Assembly: GCA_031256095.1 (NCBI GenBank)
Contig: JAIRRG010000020.1
Location: 1-6,261 of the forward strand
Direction: 5' to 3'
DNA: 6,261 nt
Origin: Desulfobulbaceae bacterium
GTDB taxonomy: Bacteria > Desulfobacterota > Desulfobulbia > Desulfobulbales > Desulfocapsaceae
Made by a program: the position numbers and the translations under genes. Of this stretch, positions 1-6,261 are shown piece by piece (within the stretch, counting starts at the first letter, position 1; each line of letters starts with the position of its first letter). Below the pieces are notes generated by a model. That model made no database searches, was not told the origin of the DNA, and saw only the letters and a program-made list of their open reading frames with translations.

Positions 1-352
1 GGCTGCGTGCGGCGTTGATCGCCGCTTGCACGTCACGGGCGGCGCCGTTAATGTCGCGGCTGAGTTCAAATTCGAGCGTCACCCTGGTTGAGCCGAGTGA
101 ACTGCTGGAGGTGATTTCAGTGATGCCGGCGATGCGGCCAAGGGCACGTTCGAGCGGGGTAGCCACGGTGGCGGCCATCGTCTCCGGGCTGGCGCCGGGC
201 AGCGAGGCGGAAACGGAAATGTACGGATAATCGGTCTGTGGCAGCGGCGACACCGGCAACTGAAAAAACGCCACAATACCGGCCAAAGCCACCGCCAGCG
301 TCAGCAGGGTGGTGGCGACAGGCCGGGCAATGAAGGGGGCGCTGGGGTTCAT
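1..352 (-). CDS. mdtC: MdtC-type RND efflux permease, N-terminal part (runs off left edge)
   Basis: This is the start of the second inner-membrane RND permease of the operon; 117 codons are present and the frame is open to the window edge. The translation begins MNPSAPFIARPVATTLL, the usual cytoplasmic entry and TM1 of RND pumps. TM1 spans roughly residues 12-31, followed by the start of the periplasmic porter domain. Stretches such as SASLPGASPETMA, VATPLERALGRIAG, TSSSSLGSTR and RDINGAARDVQAAINA are near-identical to what I recall of E. coli MdtC and distinguish it from MdtB, which has TLYPGASPDV and QFGQM at the equivalent places. The ATG at 352-350 lies 3 bases after the stop of the small gene upstream; GGAAGG (368-363) is a plausible Shine-Dalgarno 10 bases before it. 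By family knowledge, MdtC joins MdtB in a heterotrimer that uses the proton gradient to expel substrates through MdtA and an outer membrane channel. A full-length protein would be about 1020-1050 residues, so most of the gene is outside the window. Confidence 0.95.
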   Translation of the reverse strand, partial: MNPSAPFIARPVATTLLTLAVALAGIVAFFQLPVSPLPQTDYPYISVSASLPGASPETMAATVATPLERALGRIAGITEITSSSSLGSTRVTLEFELSRDINGAARDVQAAINAARS

Positions 353-355
353 GGT

Positions 356-1063
356 TTAGCGGCCTTCCGGCTTTACTGGCGGCATTTCCGAGGACGGCCC
401 TTCCCGCCGGGCGCTTTCTTCGTCCGGGTCGCTACAGCTTGGCCCCAAGTATTTGTAAGCCTCTGTTATTTTCCTGCCGGCCCAGCCGGTCTTTCTGTCG
501 CCGTCCTGCACCGTTGTATGGATAACAAATTCATTGTCGTCGATTTTCTTAAACCTGCTCGTGGTTTTGGTTAACGATACAAACTGTTTGCCCGGAACCC
601 GAGTCCGTTTGCTAAAAGTCTTGAGCAACGTTTCGCTTTCACTGATCTTTTTCCCCCTTTGCCTGGTTCTCTCTCTAATGAGTCCTTGATCAGACTCGGT
701 CGGGATGAACATAACTTCATCGCTGACAAATTCGCCGTCGCTGATTTTTTTCACGGTCATTTCGAATTTGATTTTTTTGTCGAAAGGAGAGAGGCATTCC
801 ACCTGGTATCTATATGAGTTTGATCTTTTTTCGGTCATCTTTCCTTTACAGGTGGCGGCAATCCACGGATCGTCGATATCGAAAGCGGCCTCATACATCT
901 CTGACCATTTTTGCGCTCTTTCTGGAGTCAGGCAGATTGTATGCGTTCCGCCACCGTTGGTTTCCTGCCATTGTCCCGGCTTGATCTTGAAGGCGCTGGC
1001 CGGTGCCGTGGCGAAGGCGATGCCGCCGAGTACAACGAGGAAAAGCCATTTCTGAAGACACAT
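356..1063 (-). CDS. Exported DUF3617-like periplasmic protein between mdtB and mdtC
   Basis: A 235-residue protein of unknown function. The N-terminus (MCLQKWLFLVVLGGIAFA...) is a classical Sec signal peptide with a likely cleavage after PASA at residue 24; no lipobox cysteine is present, so a soluble periplasmic product is expected. The mature part has PGQW (29-32), CLTPE (44-48), a second Cys at 72 followed by K, a third at 90 in YQVEC, and a last Cys at 210 near the C-terminus. The PGxW, CLTPE and spaced-cysteine pattern fits DUF3617, a proteobacterial family of small exported proteins with no established function; this assignment is from memory of the pattern. The four mature cysteines could form two disulfides. 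The middle is unusually Lys/Arg-rich (about 95-175), and the C-terminal 25 residues are Pro/Glu-rich and probably disordered. I chose ATG 1063 because GAGGAG sits 7 bases upstream and the signal peptide starts there. A longer frame from 1198 would overlap mdtB by 89 bases and bury the signal peptide. Base composition is much more A+T-rich than the flanking permease genes. Confidence 0.85.
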   Translation of the reverse strand: MCLQKWLFLVVLGGIAFATAPASAFKIKPGQWQETNGGGTHTICLTPERAQKWSEMYEAAFDIDDPWIAATCKGKMTEKRSNSYRYQVECLSPFDKKIKFEMTVKKISDGEFVSDEVMFIPTESDQGLIRERTRQRGKKISESETLLKTFSKRTRVPGKQFVSLTKTTSRFKKIDDNEFVIHTTVQDGDRKTGWAGRKITEAYKYLGPSCSDPDEESARREGPSSEMPPVKPEGR

Positions 1064-1070
1064 ACTGTTT

Positions 1071-1076
1071 CTCCTC
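1071..1076 (-). promoter_or_regulatory. Ribosome binding site of the DUF3617-like gene
   Basis: GAGGAG on the minus strand, 7 bases before the ATG at 1063. It is the strongest Shine-Dalgarno in the window, and it decides the start in favour of 235 residues rather than the longer upstream frame. Confidence 0.8.
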
Positions 1077-1109
1077 AATCCGTGGCGGCGGCAAAAGTCG
1101 GAAACTGTT

Positions 1110-4100
1110 TCACGATGCGCTCCTTTCGCTTTCCTCATTTTGCTCATTTGCCGCACCAGAGGCCTTCTTTTTCCCGAAACGGAGGGCAAGCCGGTCAAAC
1201 ATCAAATAAATCACCGGCGTCGTGAACAGCGTCAACACCTGGCTGAACAACAGGCCGCCGACCATGGTGATACCAAGGGGTCGGCGCAACTCGGAGCCAA
1301 CGCCGCTACCGAGCATCAGCGGCAGGGCGCCGAGCAGGGCGGCCAAGGTCGTCATCAGAATGGGCCGGAAGCGCAAGAGGCAGGCTTCAAAAATGGCTTT
1401 TTCCGGCGATTTGCCATGCTGCCGCTCGGCTTCTAAAGCGAAGTCGATCATCATGATTGCGTTCTTTTTTACCAGACCGATCAGCAAAATAATGCCGATG
1501 ATGCCGACGATGCCCAGGTCGTTGCCGGAAATCATCAGTGCCAGCAAGGCGCCGACGCCGGCGGAGGGCAGGGTGGAGAGAATCGTTACCGGGTGAATGT
1601 AGCTTTCGTAGAGGACGCCCAGCACGATGTACATGGCGACGATTGCCGCCAGGATCAGGAAGAGCGTGTGTGTCAGCGAAGACTGGAAGGCCAGCGCCGC
1701 CCCTTGAAAGCTGGTGCCAATAGTTATCGGCATACCGATTTCTTGTTCGGCGGTGTGGATTGCTTTAACCGCTTCGCCGAGGGCGGCGCCGGGCGCGAGG
1801 TTGAAGGAAATGGTCGCCGCCGGGAATTGACCGAGATGGTTGATCGCCAGTGGCGCCGCCCGCTCGTCAACTTTGGCCACCGCCGACAGCGGCACTGGCG
1901 CGCCGGAAGTAGAGGGCAAATAAATGGTGTCAAGCGAGGCTAGCCCTTGCTGGAATTCGGGATCGATTTCGAGGACGACGCGGTACAGGTTCGACTGCGT
2001 GAAAATGGTCGAAACTAGGCGTTGACCAAAGGCATTGTACAGGGCGTTGTCGATGTCGGCGACGGCGATCCCGAGCCGGCCGGCGCTGTCGCGGTCGATC
2101 AAAACATAGGCTTGCAGGCCGCTGTCTTGTAAATCGCTGGCAACATCTGCCAGTTGCGGCAATTGCCGCAGATGCTCGACGAGTCGTGGCACCCAGACGG
2201 AGAGCTGGTTCAGATCGGGGCAATCGAGCGAGAACTGGTACTGGGTGCGGCTGACCCGATCTTCGATCGTCAAATCTTGCACCGGCTGCATATAGGCGGT
2301 TATTCCCGTCGCCCCGGCGATTTTTTTCTCAAGGCGGCGGATAACGCCAGCGGCGTCGAGATCGCGCTCGCTTTTTGGTTTCAAGTTGATCAACATTCGC
2401 CCGGAATTGAGCGTGGCGTTGATCCCGTCGATGCCGATAAAAGAAGAGAGACTATCCACCGCCGGGTCTCCCGCGATAACATCGGCCATCTGTCGCTGCC
2501 GTTCGGCCATGGCCGCAAAGGAGACCGATTGCGGCGCCTCGGTAATGGCCTGGATGAGTCCGGTGTCTTGAACCGGGAAAAATCCTTTTGGAATCCAAAG
2601 ATAAAGCAGCACGGTCAAAACCAGCGTGCCGAGGGCTACGAGAAGGGTCGCGCCCTGGTGTTTGAGCACCCAGGTAAGAGCAACACCGTAGCGGGCGATG
2701 ACAAAGTCAAAAAAAGCGCCGACCTTGTGGTAGAACTTACTCTGTTCATGTTCCGGCGTGTGGCGCAGGAGCCTGGCGCACATCATCGGTGTCAGCGTCA
2801 GCGAGACGAAGGCGGAAATCAGGATCGCCACCGCCAGTGTTACCGCGAATTCGCGGAACAGGCGGCCAACGACATCGCCCATGAAAAGAAGCGGGATCAA
2901 AACCGCGATCAGCGAGATGGTCAGCGAGATGATGGTGAAACCGATCTGCTCCGCCCCTTTCAGGGTTGCCTGCAGCGGCGGCTCGCCGCGTTCGACGTAC
3001 CGCGCGACGTTTTCAATCATGACGATGGCGTCATCGACGACGAATCCGGTGGCGATGGTGAGCGCCATCAGCGACAGGTTGTTCAGGCTGAAACCGGCCA
3101 GATGCATGACGCCGAAGGTGCCGACCAGGGAGAGCGGCACGGCGATGCTTGGAATAATCGTCGCCGAGGGACTGCGCAAAAAGAAGAAAATCACCAGCAC
3201 GACCAGCACGACGGCAAAGAGCAATTCGACCTGGACGTCGTGCACCGAGGCGCGGATTGTCGTCGTCCGGTCGGTGAGCATTTTCACTTCCACGGCGCCG
3301 GGCAGGCCGCTCTGCAATTGCGGCAGCATCTGCTTGATGCGGTCGACCGTGGTGATGACGTTGGCGCCTGGCTGGCGCTGGATGTTGATGATGATGGCCG
3401 GCATTTGCTGGCCTTCGATGATTGCCCAGGCCGCCAGTTGCGCGTTTTCCGCGCCGTCGATGACACTGGCGACATCAGAAAGCCGCACCGGGGCGCCGTT
3501 TTTCCAGCCGATCACCAGATTACGGTATTCGTCGGCGGATTGGAGCTGGTCGTTGGCGTCAAGCGTTGAGGCGCGCAGCGGGCCGTCGAAACTGCCCTTG
3601 GCTTGATTGATATTGGCATTGGTGATAGCGACACGGACTGCGTCCATCGCCAGCCCTTGTGCCGCCAAGGCCCGTGGATTGGCCTGGATGCGCACCGCTG
3701 GCCGCTGGCCGCCGGCGATGCTGACCAAGCCGATGCCGGGCAATTGCGAGATTTTCTGCGCCAGCCGGGTATCGACCAGATCCGCCACTTTGGGCAAAGG
3801 CAGGCTGTCCGACATTACGGCCAACGAGACGATCGGCGCGTCGGCGGGGTTGACCTTGCTGTAGACCGGCGGCATCGGCAGGTCTTGCGGCAGGAAGGAG
3901 TTAGCGGCATTGATCGCTGCCTGCACTTCCTGTTCGGCGACGTCAAGGCTTATTTCCAGCCCGAATTGCAGGGTAATAACCGATGCGCCGCCGGAACTGC
4001 TTGAAGACATCTGGTTCAGCCCCGGCATCTGCCCAAACTGGCGCTCGAGCGGCGCCGTGATCGACGAGGTCGTCACATCCGGGCTGGCGCCGGGATAGAG

Positions 4101-4247
4101 CGTCGTCACCTGAATGGTCGGGTAATCGACTTCCGGCAGGGCTGAAATCGGCAGCAGGCGGTAGGCCAAAAGCCCGGCCAGCAAAATGGCGATCATCAGG
4201 AGCGAAGTCGCCACCGGGCGTAAAATAAAAGGACGAGAAGGATTCAC
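1110..4247 (-). CDS. mdtB: MdtB-type RND multidrug efflux permease
   Basis: Complete inner-membrane RND (AcrB/HAE1-type) proton-drug antiporter subunit, 1045 residues, the usual size. TM1 is at about 12-31, followed by the first large periplasmic porter/docking loop with DYPTIQV and TLYPGASPDV. TM2-TM6 lie at about 340-490, and TM4 carries the proton-relay pair D405-D406 in GFVVDDAIVMIEN. The amphipathic region and TM7 lie near 530-555 (WIPKGFFPVQD at 551-561), followed by the second periplasmic loop. TM8-TM12 lie at about 855-1020. K928 in LVKKNAIMMIDF and the threonines in RPILMTTLAALLGALPL (961-977) match the remaining proton-relay positions (K940 and T978 of AcrB). Long stretches, including QRPAVR, NDQLQSA, SRTQYQF and LYNAFGQRL, agree with E. 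coli MdtB as I recall it. The start is GTG at 4247-4245, supported by AAAGGA 6 bases upstream. The gene follows mdtA by 35 bases. In the E. coli system MdtB works as a heterotrimer with MdtC, exporting bile salts, novobiocin and similar compounds; the substrates here are not visible from sequence. The C-terminal tail (1025-1045) is Lys then Glu/Ser-rich and cytoplasmic. Confidence 0.96.
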   Translation of the reverse strand: MNPSRPFILRPVATSLLMIAILLAGLLAYRLLPISALPEVDYPTIQVTTLYPGASPDVTTSSITAPLERQFGQMPGLNQMSSSSSGGASVITLQFGLEISLDVAEQEVQAAINAANSFLPQDLPMPPVYSKVNPADAPIVSLAVMSDSLPLPKVADLVDTRLAQKISQLPGIGLVSIAGGQRPAVRIQANPRALAAQGLAMDAVRVAITNANINQAKGSFDGPLRASTLDANDQLQSADEYRNLVIGWKNGAPVRLSDVASVIDGAENAQLAAWAIIEGQQMPAIIINIQRQPGANVITTVDRIKQMLPQLQSGLPGAVEVKMLTDRTTTIRASVHDVQVELLFAVVLVVLVIFFFLRSPSATIIPSIAVPLSLVGTFGVMHLAGFSLNNLSLMALTIATGFVVDDAIVMIENVARYVERGEPPLQATLKGAEQIGFTIISLTISLIAVLIPLLFMGDVVGRLFREFAVTLAVAILISAFVSLTLTPMMCARLLRHTPEHEQSKFYHKVGAFFDFVIARYGVALTWVLKHQGATLLVALGTLVLTVLLYLWIPKGFFPVQDTGLIQAITEAPQSVSFAAMAERQRQMADVIAGDPAVDSLSSFIGIDGINATLNSGRMLINLKPKSERDLDAAGVIRRLEKKIAGATGITAYMQPVQDLTIEDRVSRTQYQFSLDCPDLNQLSVWVPRLVEHLRQLPQLADVASDLQDSGLQAYVLIDRDSAGRLGIAVADIDNALYNAFGQRLVSTIFTQSNLYRVVLEIDPEFQQGLASLDTIYLPSTSGAPVPLSAVAKVDERAAPLAINHLGQFPAATISFNLAPGAALGEAVKAIHTAEQEIGMPITIGTSFQGAALAFQSSLTHTLFLILAAIVAMYIVLGVLYESYIHPVTILSTLPSAGVGALLALMISGNDLGIVGIIGIILLIGLVKKNAIMMIDFALEAERQHGKSPEKAIFEACLLRFRPILMTTLAALLGALPLMLGSGVGSELRRPLGITMVGGLLFSQVLTLFTTPVIYLMFDRLALRFGKKKASGAANEQNEESERSAS

Positions 4248-4253
4248 GGTTTA

Positions 4254-4259
4254 TCCTTT
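4254..4259 (-). promoter_or_regulatory. Ribosome binding site fixing the GTG start of mdtB
   Basis: AAAGGA on the minus strand, 6 bases before GTG 4247. The encoded N-terminus NPSRPFILRPVAT aligns with the expected RND start. No in-frame ATG is better placed, so the GTG start is well supported. Confidence 0.75.
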
Positions 4260-4282
4260 CTTTTTTGGGAAAAACCTGAATG

Positions 4283-5707
4283 TCATGGACGCGCTCCGCT
4301 GTCCGTTGGCGCGGCAGCAGTGGGGCTTTTATTGCCTTTCCCGCTTTTCTCACCACTATTTTTCCCTCGCCCGCCGCCGGTTTTCGTTTCGGTTGCCTGC
4401 ATCCGGGCGCGCTCCTCGGCGTCGATCACGACGATTTTCGCATCCTGGCGCAGCCGGTCGGTACCGTCGATCACCACCTGTTCGCCGGCATGGACTCCTT
4501 CGAGAATGACCACCATGTTGCCGTCGGCAGGGCCGGCTTTGATCAGGCGCAGGTCAACCGTGGCCATGGACGGAGTTTTGCCTTTCTCTTCTGACCCCGC
4601 TTTCGAAGCACCTCCAGGTTTTCCATGCTCGCCGGGCACCTGGCTTGGTTTGTCTCCTTCTCCAGACTCGCCTTTGACGCCGCTGTCGGTCTTGACCACA
4701 TAACAGTAAATCCCTCGGGTGCCGCGTTGCACCGCCGCTGTCGGCGCCAGCACCACATCTTCGAGGGTTTTCACGCGCAGCCGCGTATTGACGAACTGGT
4801 TGGGAAACAGCGAGTCATCCCTGTTGGCGAATTCGGCCTTTAGTTTCACCGTGCCAGTGGCCAGGTCGATCTGGTTGTCAATGGTCAGTAATTTGCCCGT
4901 GGCAAGTTCCACTTTGTTGTCGCGGTCATAGGCGGTTATTGCCAGCGGTGGGCCGGAACGCGCCGCGGCGCTAACCTCGGAAAGATTTTGCTCCGGGATC
5001 GAAAAAACAATGTCGATGGGATGAGTCTGGGTAATCACGGCCAAGCCCGTGGTATCGCTGACGTGCACCATATTGCCGGGATCAACAAGGCGAAGCCCGA
5101 TGCGACCGGCAATTGGCGCGGTAACATGAGTGTATGCCAGTTGCAGGCGGGCATTATTGACCGCGGCGTGGTCAGCTTTTACCGTCCCCTCGTACTGCCG
5201 CACCAGGGCTTCCTGGGTATCAACCTGCTGCTTGGCGATCGAATCCTTGGCCAAAAGGCCACGATAACGTTGCAGATCAAGACGGGCGTTCGTGAGGAGC
5301 GCCTCGTCGTGCGCCAGTTGGCCTTCTGCCTGTTCAAGCTGGATTTTGAACGGCTCCGGGTCGATTTCGGCGAGTACCTCCCCGGCCTTGACCGTCTGTC
5401 CCTCAGAAAACAATACACGCAACAAAAGGCCGTCAACGCGCGGTCTCACGGTGGCGGCGGAACGCGCCGTTACCGTGCCGAGGGCGCTGACAATAACATC
5501 CATATTGCCGGTACGCGCCGTGGCAACGCCGACCGGGGTTGGCGGACCGCCATTCAGATTGCCGCCTCGGCCGCCGCCTTGCGGACCGCCGCCGTTTTTA
5601 TTTTTGACCCAAAAAGGAAGCGCAACCACGGCGGCAATCGCCAGCGCGGCCACGAGCCAGACGACAAGGGTTTTCATCGAAATGCCTGTGCGTTGTTGTG
5701 CGGACAT
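4283..5707 (-). CDS. mdtA: MdtA-type periplasmic adaptor (membrane fusion protein) of RND pump
   Basis: A 474-residue HlyD/AcrA-family adaptor that links the MdtB/MdtC permease to an outer membrane channel. It has an uncleaved N-terminal anchor (TM at about 12-32, no lipobox Cys) and a Gly-rich linker (38-56). The first lipoyl half is at about 86-117 (RVDGLLLRVLFSEGQTVKAG). An alpha-helical hairpin lies at 119-190, and the second lipoyl half at 193-214 (THVTAPIAGRIGLR). The beta-barrel region contains ITQTHPIDIVF, DNQIDLATGTVK and LFPNQFVNTRL, all hallmark MdtA segments. The membrane-proximal domain resumes with VDLRLIKAG and ends with IDGTDRLRQDAKI. E. coli MdtA is about 415 residues. The extra length comes from a Gly/Lys/Ser/Glu-rich insertion at 341-380 and a similar low-complexity tail at 439-474. 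The start is uncertain: ATG 5707 has AAGGA 13 bases upstream (long spacing), while ATG 5677 (residue 11, MKTLVVW) has only a weak CAGG 7 bases upstream. The choice changes only the cytoplasmic N-terminus. It is first in the efflux operon, 125 bases after purM. Confidence 0.94.
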   Translation of the reverse strand: MSAQQRTGISMKTLVVWLVAALAIAAVVALPFWVKNKNGGGPQGGGRGGNLNGGPPTPVGVATARTGNMDVIVSALGTVTARSAATVRPRVDGLLLRVLFSEGQTVKAGEVLAEIDPEPFKIQLEQAEGQLAHDEALLTNARLDLQRYRGLLAKDSIAKQQVDTQEALVRQYEGTVKADHAAVNNARLQLAYTHVTAPIAGRIGLRLVDPGNMVHVSDTTGLAVITQTHPIDIVFSIPEQNLSEVSAAARSGPPLAITAYDRDNKVELATGKLLTIDNQIDLATGTVKLKAEFANRDDSLFPNQFVNTRLRVKTLEDVVLAPTAAVQRGTRGIYCYVVKTDSGVKGESGEGDKPSQVPGEHGKPGGASKAGSEEKGKTPSMATVDLRLIKAGPADGNMVVILEGVHAGEQVVIDGTDRLRQDAKIVVIDAEERARMQATETKTGGGRGKNSGEKSGKGNKSPTAAAPTDSGARP

Positions 5708-5832
5708 GGATGGAGCCGTTTCCTTGAAAGCGATGGACGATGAGAGGACGAAGGATGGATATTGGGGTGATATTGTTGTCCGAAAGGGTGGAAATCGTTT
5801 CTGTCAATGCGAATGCGGCGGGTGGCGATGGA
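5708..5832 (-). promoter_or_regulatory. purM-mdtA intergenic region, possible mdtA promoter
   Basis: This is the only intergenic space in the window large enough for a promoter of the efflux operon. On the minus strand a perfect -35-like TTGACA lies at 5807-5802, but no acceptable -10 hexamer follows at 16-19 bases (TTCGGA at 17). If it is a promoter, it is weak or needs an activator. The hexamer TCCATC occurs four times on the minus strand (ends at plus 5714, 5737, 5759 and 5832); three of these are 22-23 bases apart just before mdtA. I see no clear Rho-independent terminator for purM, so read-through from purM is also possible. I do not recognise a BaeR box. Confidence 0.3.
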
Positions 5833-6261
5833 TTACAGCAGTTCGACCGCCTCTTCGCCGTCATGGCGGGGAGAAATCTCGCCGATAACATACGGCGTTT
5901 CGCCCAAGGCCTGGAACTGGCAACAGATGTCCTCGACCTCGGTACGTTCAACAATCACCATCAGGCCAATGCCCATATTAAAGGTGCGGAACATCTCGTT
6001 CCGGGGCACATTGCCCTTTTCGGCGAGGAAAGAAAAGATCGGCTGTGGCTTCCAGGAATGGGTGTCAATCACCGCTTTCAGCCCCTTCGGCAGGACGCGC
6101 GGCGTATTGTCGATGAAGCCGCCGCCGGTGTTGTGCACCATGCCGTTCACCTTGAAATGCTTCAGGATGTTAAGCACCGATTTGACATAGATGCGTGTCG
6201 GTGTCAGTAGCTCTTCGCCCAAAGGGCGGCCCAATTCAGCAACGAAACTGTCGACAGTCAG
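5833..6261 (-). CDS. purM: Phosphoribosylformylglycinamidine cyclo-ligase (AIR synthetase), C-terminal part
   Basis: The last 142 codons of PurM; the 5' part lies beyond the right edge. PurM is a cytoplasmic enzyme of purine biosynthesis. It uses ATP to close the ring of formylglycinamidine ribonucleotide, giving aminoimidazole ribonucleotide. The visible part is the AIRS C-terminal domain, with the family signatures LLTPTRIYVKSVL, the glycine-rich HNTGGGFIDNTPRVLP, the W-x-P-x-IF segment, and GNVPRNEMFRTFNMGIGL. It matches E. coli PurM closely over this length. The frame continues upstream as LTVDSFVAELGRPLGEE to the window edge, so the TTG at 6234 is an internal leucine and not a start. Stop is TAA at 5835-5833. 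It is a housekeeping gene on the same strand as the efflux operon and 125 bases upstream of it; a functional link is not implied. Confidence 0.97.
   Translation of the reverse strand: MTVDSFVAELGRPLGEELLTPTRIYVKSVLNILKHFKVNGMVHNTGGGFIDNTPRVLPKGLKAVIDTHSWKPQPIFSFLAEKGNVPRNEMFRTFNMGIGLMVIVERTEVEDICCQFQALGETPYVIGEISPRHDGEEAVELL

Noticed and set aside
1064..1111. Direct repeat actgtttc at 1064-1071 and 1104-1111 as a possible insertion target duplication
   Set aside because: Both copies lie on the same side of the small gene, between it and mdtB, so they do not flank an insertion. Eight bases can recur by chance.
1064..1198. Upstream extension of the DUF3617-like gene to 280 residues
   Set aside because: It would overlap the end of mdtB by 89 bases and place 45 basic residues before a good signal peptide. 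The ATG at 1063 has a strong ribosome binding site.
2154..3569. A 471-codon open frame on the plus strand, antisense to mdtB
   Set aside because: It lies wholly inside the well-supported mdtB gene. Its product is rich in His, Asp, Arg and Gln with no recognisable domain, as expected from the reverse complement of GC-rich membrane-protein codons.
4988..5743. A 251-codon plus-strand frame opposite mdtA
   Set aside because: It is antisense to a confidently identified adaptor gene and shows no recognisable family features.
5779..5807. A complete sigma-70 promoter built on TTGACA at 5807-5802
   Set aside because: The hexamer 17 bases downstream is TTCGGA, which shares little with TATAAT, and neighbouring spacings are no better. 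It was kept only as a weak possibility.
5740..6210. Plus-strand frames opposite purM
   Set aside because: They are shadows of the conserved purM coding sequence, with no signature of a real protein.

Overview
The window looks like part of a Gram-negative proteobacterial chromosome. The evidence is an RND-type tripartite efflux system, a periplasmic Sec-exported protein and high-GC coding with proteobacterial-style PurM and Mdt sequences. A betaproteobacterium is my best guess from the overall character, but nothing in the sequence proves it. Every gene I can support lies on the minus strand, so the transcriptional order runs from high to low coordinates.

Layout in transcription order: the 3' part of purM (purine biosynthesis) enters from the right edge and ends at 5833. 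A 125-base gap (5708-5832) follows. Then comes an mdtABC-type efflux operon: mdtA (periplasmic adaptor, 5707-4283), mdtB (inner-membrane RND permease, GTG start, 4247-1110), a small exported protein of DUF3617 type (1063-356), and mdtC (second RND permease, 352 to the left edge, only its first 117 codons present). Gaps inside the operon are 35, 46 and 3 bases, so co-transcription is very likely. No terminator-like hairpin is evident between the genes.

In characterised relatives, MdtB and MdtC assemble as a heterotrimer in the inner membrane. MdtA bridges it to a TolC-type outer membrane channel, giving proton-driven drug, bile-salt or metal-related efflux. No outer membrane factor, BaeSR-type regulator or mdtD lies in this window; any of these would have to be elsewhere.

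The most unusual point is the small periplasmic protein gene wedged between the two permease genes, which are normally directly adjacent. It is clearly richer in A+T than its neighbours (about 43% GC over 541-780 by hand count, against 77% in a 60-base sample of mdtB), has its own strong ribosome binding site, and carries a signal peptide and four cysteines in the mature part. It may be a late insertion into the operon that gained, or could have, an accessory role in efflux. A second oddity is a Gly/Lys/Ser/Glu-rich insertion of about 40 residues in MdtA. I found no RNA gene, CRISPR array, mobile element or otherwise undescribed system.
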